A stretch of 6,523 nucleotides of DNA, taken from the NCBI GenBank assembly GCA_003516955.1, contig DPBN01000140.1, positions 1-6,523 of the forward strand, written 5' to 3'. This stretch comes from Armatimonadota bacterium. Lineage in GTDB: Bacteria; Armatimonadota; Fimbriimonadia; Fimbriimonadales; Fimbriimonadaceae. Below the pieces are notes generated by a model that was not told where the DNA came from, ran no database searches, and worked only from the letters and a program-made list of their open reading frames with translations. Below, one piece after another: positions 5,493 through 6,523 of the stretch. The position numbers and the translations under genes are program-made. Numbering within the stretch: position 1 is the first letter of the stretch; every line of letters starts with the position of its first letter.

Positions 5493-6523
5493 CAACGAGG
5501 CTTCCAGCTCGACGATCGAGCGATCGCCGAGCGATTGCAGATCAACCGGATTCACGACGGCGACCGGCGGGCCCTGACCGAACTGCGCGCGGTTCTGGAA
5601 CCCTATCTCCCGAAGGTCGTGGACGAGTTCTACGCGCACATCCAGCGGTTCCCGGAGGCCATGGCCGTGATCGGCGGCGCGGGCTCGAGCATCGACCGCC
5701 TGAAAAAGACCAACCCGAAGTACTTCGAGCAGATCTTCCGGGCGAGGTTCGACCGCGAGTACTTCGAAAGCCGGCTGACCATCGGGCGGATCCACGCGCA
5801 GATCGGCCTCGAGCCGAAGTGGTTCTACGCCGCGATGAGCACCTACTACGACCTGATCTACCCCCACCTTGTGGCCAAGCTGAAGTTCCGGCCCGCGAAG
5901 CTCGCGGCGATGCTCACCGCCTTCCAGAAGGCGATGAACCTGGACCAGGCTCTCGTGCTGGAGGCCTACGTGGAGCACGGCTTCGTCGCGGAGCTGCGCG
6001 ATGTCGTGGGCAAGTCCACCGTCGTTGCCGAGAACCTGGCCGAGACAAGCCGGACGGTGCGGGAGTCGTCCGAGCAGAGCGGGAAGGCGTCGCAGGAAGT
6101 GGCTTCGGTGAGCGAGCAGCTGGCCCGGCTGGCGGCTACGCAGGCCGAGGCAGCCGAGGAGGCCGCGCAGGCCGCCGAGCGCGTGGTGCAGGCCATGGAG
6201 TGGCTGCGCGAAGGCGCGGGGAGGCAGACCGAGGCCGTGGAGCACGCCGACCAGGCCGCGACGGAGCTCCGGACCGCCCTGGAGCGAATCGCCGAGCAGG
6301 CGGCCGTGTGGACCAAGATTCGGGATCGCGTGCAGGCGATCGAGCGACTGCGCGGGGCGATGGCCGAGACCGGGCGACGTGTGGCGGAGATGGCCCAGCG
6401 GTCGGACGAGATCGGCAAGATCGTGCAGACGATCGACGACATCGCCGCCCAGACCAACCTGCTGGCCCTGAACGCGGCGATCGAGGCGGCCCGCGCCGGC
6501 GAGCACGGCCGAGGCTTCGCGGT
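5487..6523 (+). CDS. HemAT-like globin-coupled sensor / methyl-accepting chemotaxis protein, C-terminus cut by window edge
   Basis: Soluble haem oxygen sensor that should signal through CheA/CheW for aerotaxis. The visible part is 345 residues. Residues about 10-165 form a sensor globin. [17 protein letters not shown] (101-117) carries the proximal haem ligand His103. By alignment with recalled Bacillus HemAT, the distal Tyr70 is Tyr49 (VVDEFYAHI) and Thr95 is Thr75 (DRLKKT), both kept; the HemAT His86 position is Gly66. Residues about 170-310 are an Ala/Glu/Gln/Arg-rich coiled coil with no HAMP domain or membrane segment seen. Residues 314-345 are the MCP signalling core ([18 protein letters not shown], then GRGFA), cut near the hairpin tip. 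No signal peptide. The start is ATG 5487 with a Shine-Dalgarno; an ATG at 5476 is out of frame. It shares the strand of yicI after 99 nt with no clear terminator between them, so read-through is possible. Output could in principle be non-chemotactic, since no che genes are in view. Confidence 0.93.
   Translation, partial: MEQRGFQLDDRAIAERLQINRIHDGDRRALTELRAVLEPYLPKVVDEFYAHIQRFPEAMAVIGGAGSSIDRLKKTNPKYFEQIFRARFDREYFESRLTIGRIHAQIGLEPKWFYAAMSTYYDLIYPHLVAKLKFRPAKLAAMLTAFQKAMNLDQALVLEAYVEHGFVAELRDVVGKSTVVAENLAETSRTVRESSEQSGKASQEVASVSEQLARLAATQAEAAEEAAQAAERVVQAMEWLREGAGRQTEAVEHADQAATELRTALERIAEQAAVWTKIRDRVQAIERLRGAMAETGRRVAEMAQRSDEIGKIVQTIDDIAAQTNLLALNAAIEAARAGEHGRGFA

Noticed and set aside
5520..5527. 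GCGATCGC octamer, as in the cyanobacterial HIP1 repeat
   Set aside because: Only this copy was noticed, inside coding sequence among neighbouring CGATCG-like codons. A HIP1-rich genome would show it repeatedly.
3006..6506. Open minus-strand frame of 1166 codons opposite yicI and the transducer
   Set aside because: It spans two genes whose plus-strand products are unmistakable plus the spacer between them. Its own translation is Leu/Arg/His/Pro-rich without domains. Long antisense frames are common in high-GC DNA.

Overview
The window is high-GC bacterial DNA with densely packed genes and strongly G/C-biased third codon positions. It holds four protein genes. Two are complete: speE on the minus strand and a yicI-type alpha-xylosidase on the plus strand. 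Two run off the ends: a secreted glycoside hydrolase at the left edge (minus strand) and a globin-coupled chemotaxis transducer at the right edge (plus strand). No RNA gene, insertion sequence, CRISPR array or phage gene was seen. The combination of a secreted polysaccharide-degrading enzyme, an intracellular alpha-xylosidase and a soluble oxygen-sensing transducer suggests a motile, plant-polysaccharide-degrading, free-living bacterium. Armatimonadota or a similar high-GC environmental phylum would fit, but that is a guess from gene style and is not shown by any marker gene.

Layout: positions 1-2109 (minus) encode the first 703 residues of an exported clan GH-A (GH5-like) hydrolase that carries a CBM4/9-like beta-sandwich between its two predicted catalytic glutamates. 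Upstream on the same strand, after a 46-nt gap, lies speE (2156-2989, minus), an aminopropyltransferase of ordinary length. An 85-nt divergent spacer (2990-3074) holds a perfect 14-bp palindrome and TANNNT-type -10 boxes placed so close to both start codons that the transcripts may be leaderless. The GH31 alpha-xylosidase (3075-5387, plus) is almost colinear with E. coli YicI and keeps all the catalytic and specificity residues I could check. A 99-nt spacer leads to the HemAT-like transducer (5487-6523, plus, cut by the window end). Its start region carries a 10-bp direct repeat with an 11-bp period that duplicates the ATG in another frame.

Working together (inference): the exported hydrolase would cut a plant or other polysaccharide outside the cytoplasm, and the GH31 enzyme would remove alpha-xylosyl residues from imported oligosaccharides such as isoprimeverose. 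The two sit on opposite strands and share a regulatory neighbourhood through the speE/yicI divergent spacer. The transducer and speE have no evident biochemical link to sugar use. I found no clearly undescribed multi-gene system. The most unusual items are the domain-interrupted hydrolase, the palindromic and possibly leaderless divergent spacer, and the repeated start of the transducer gene.
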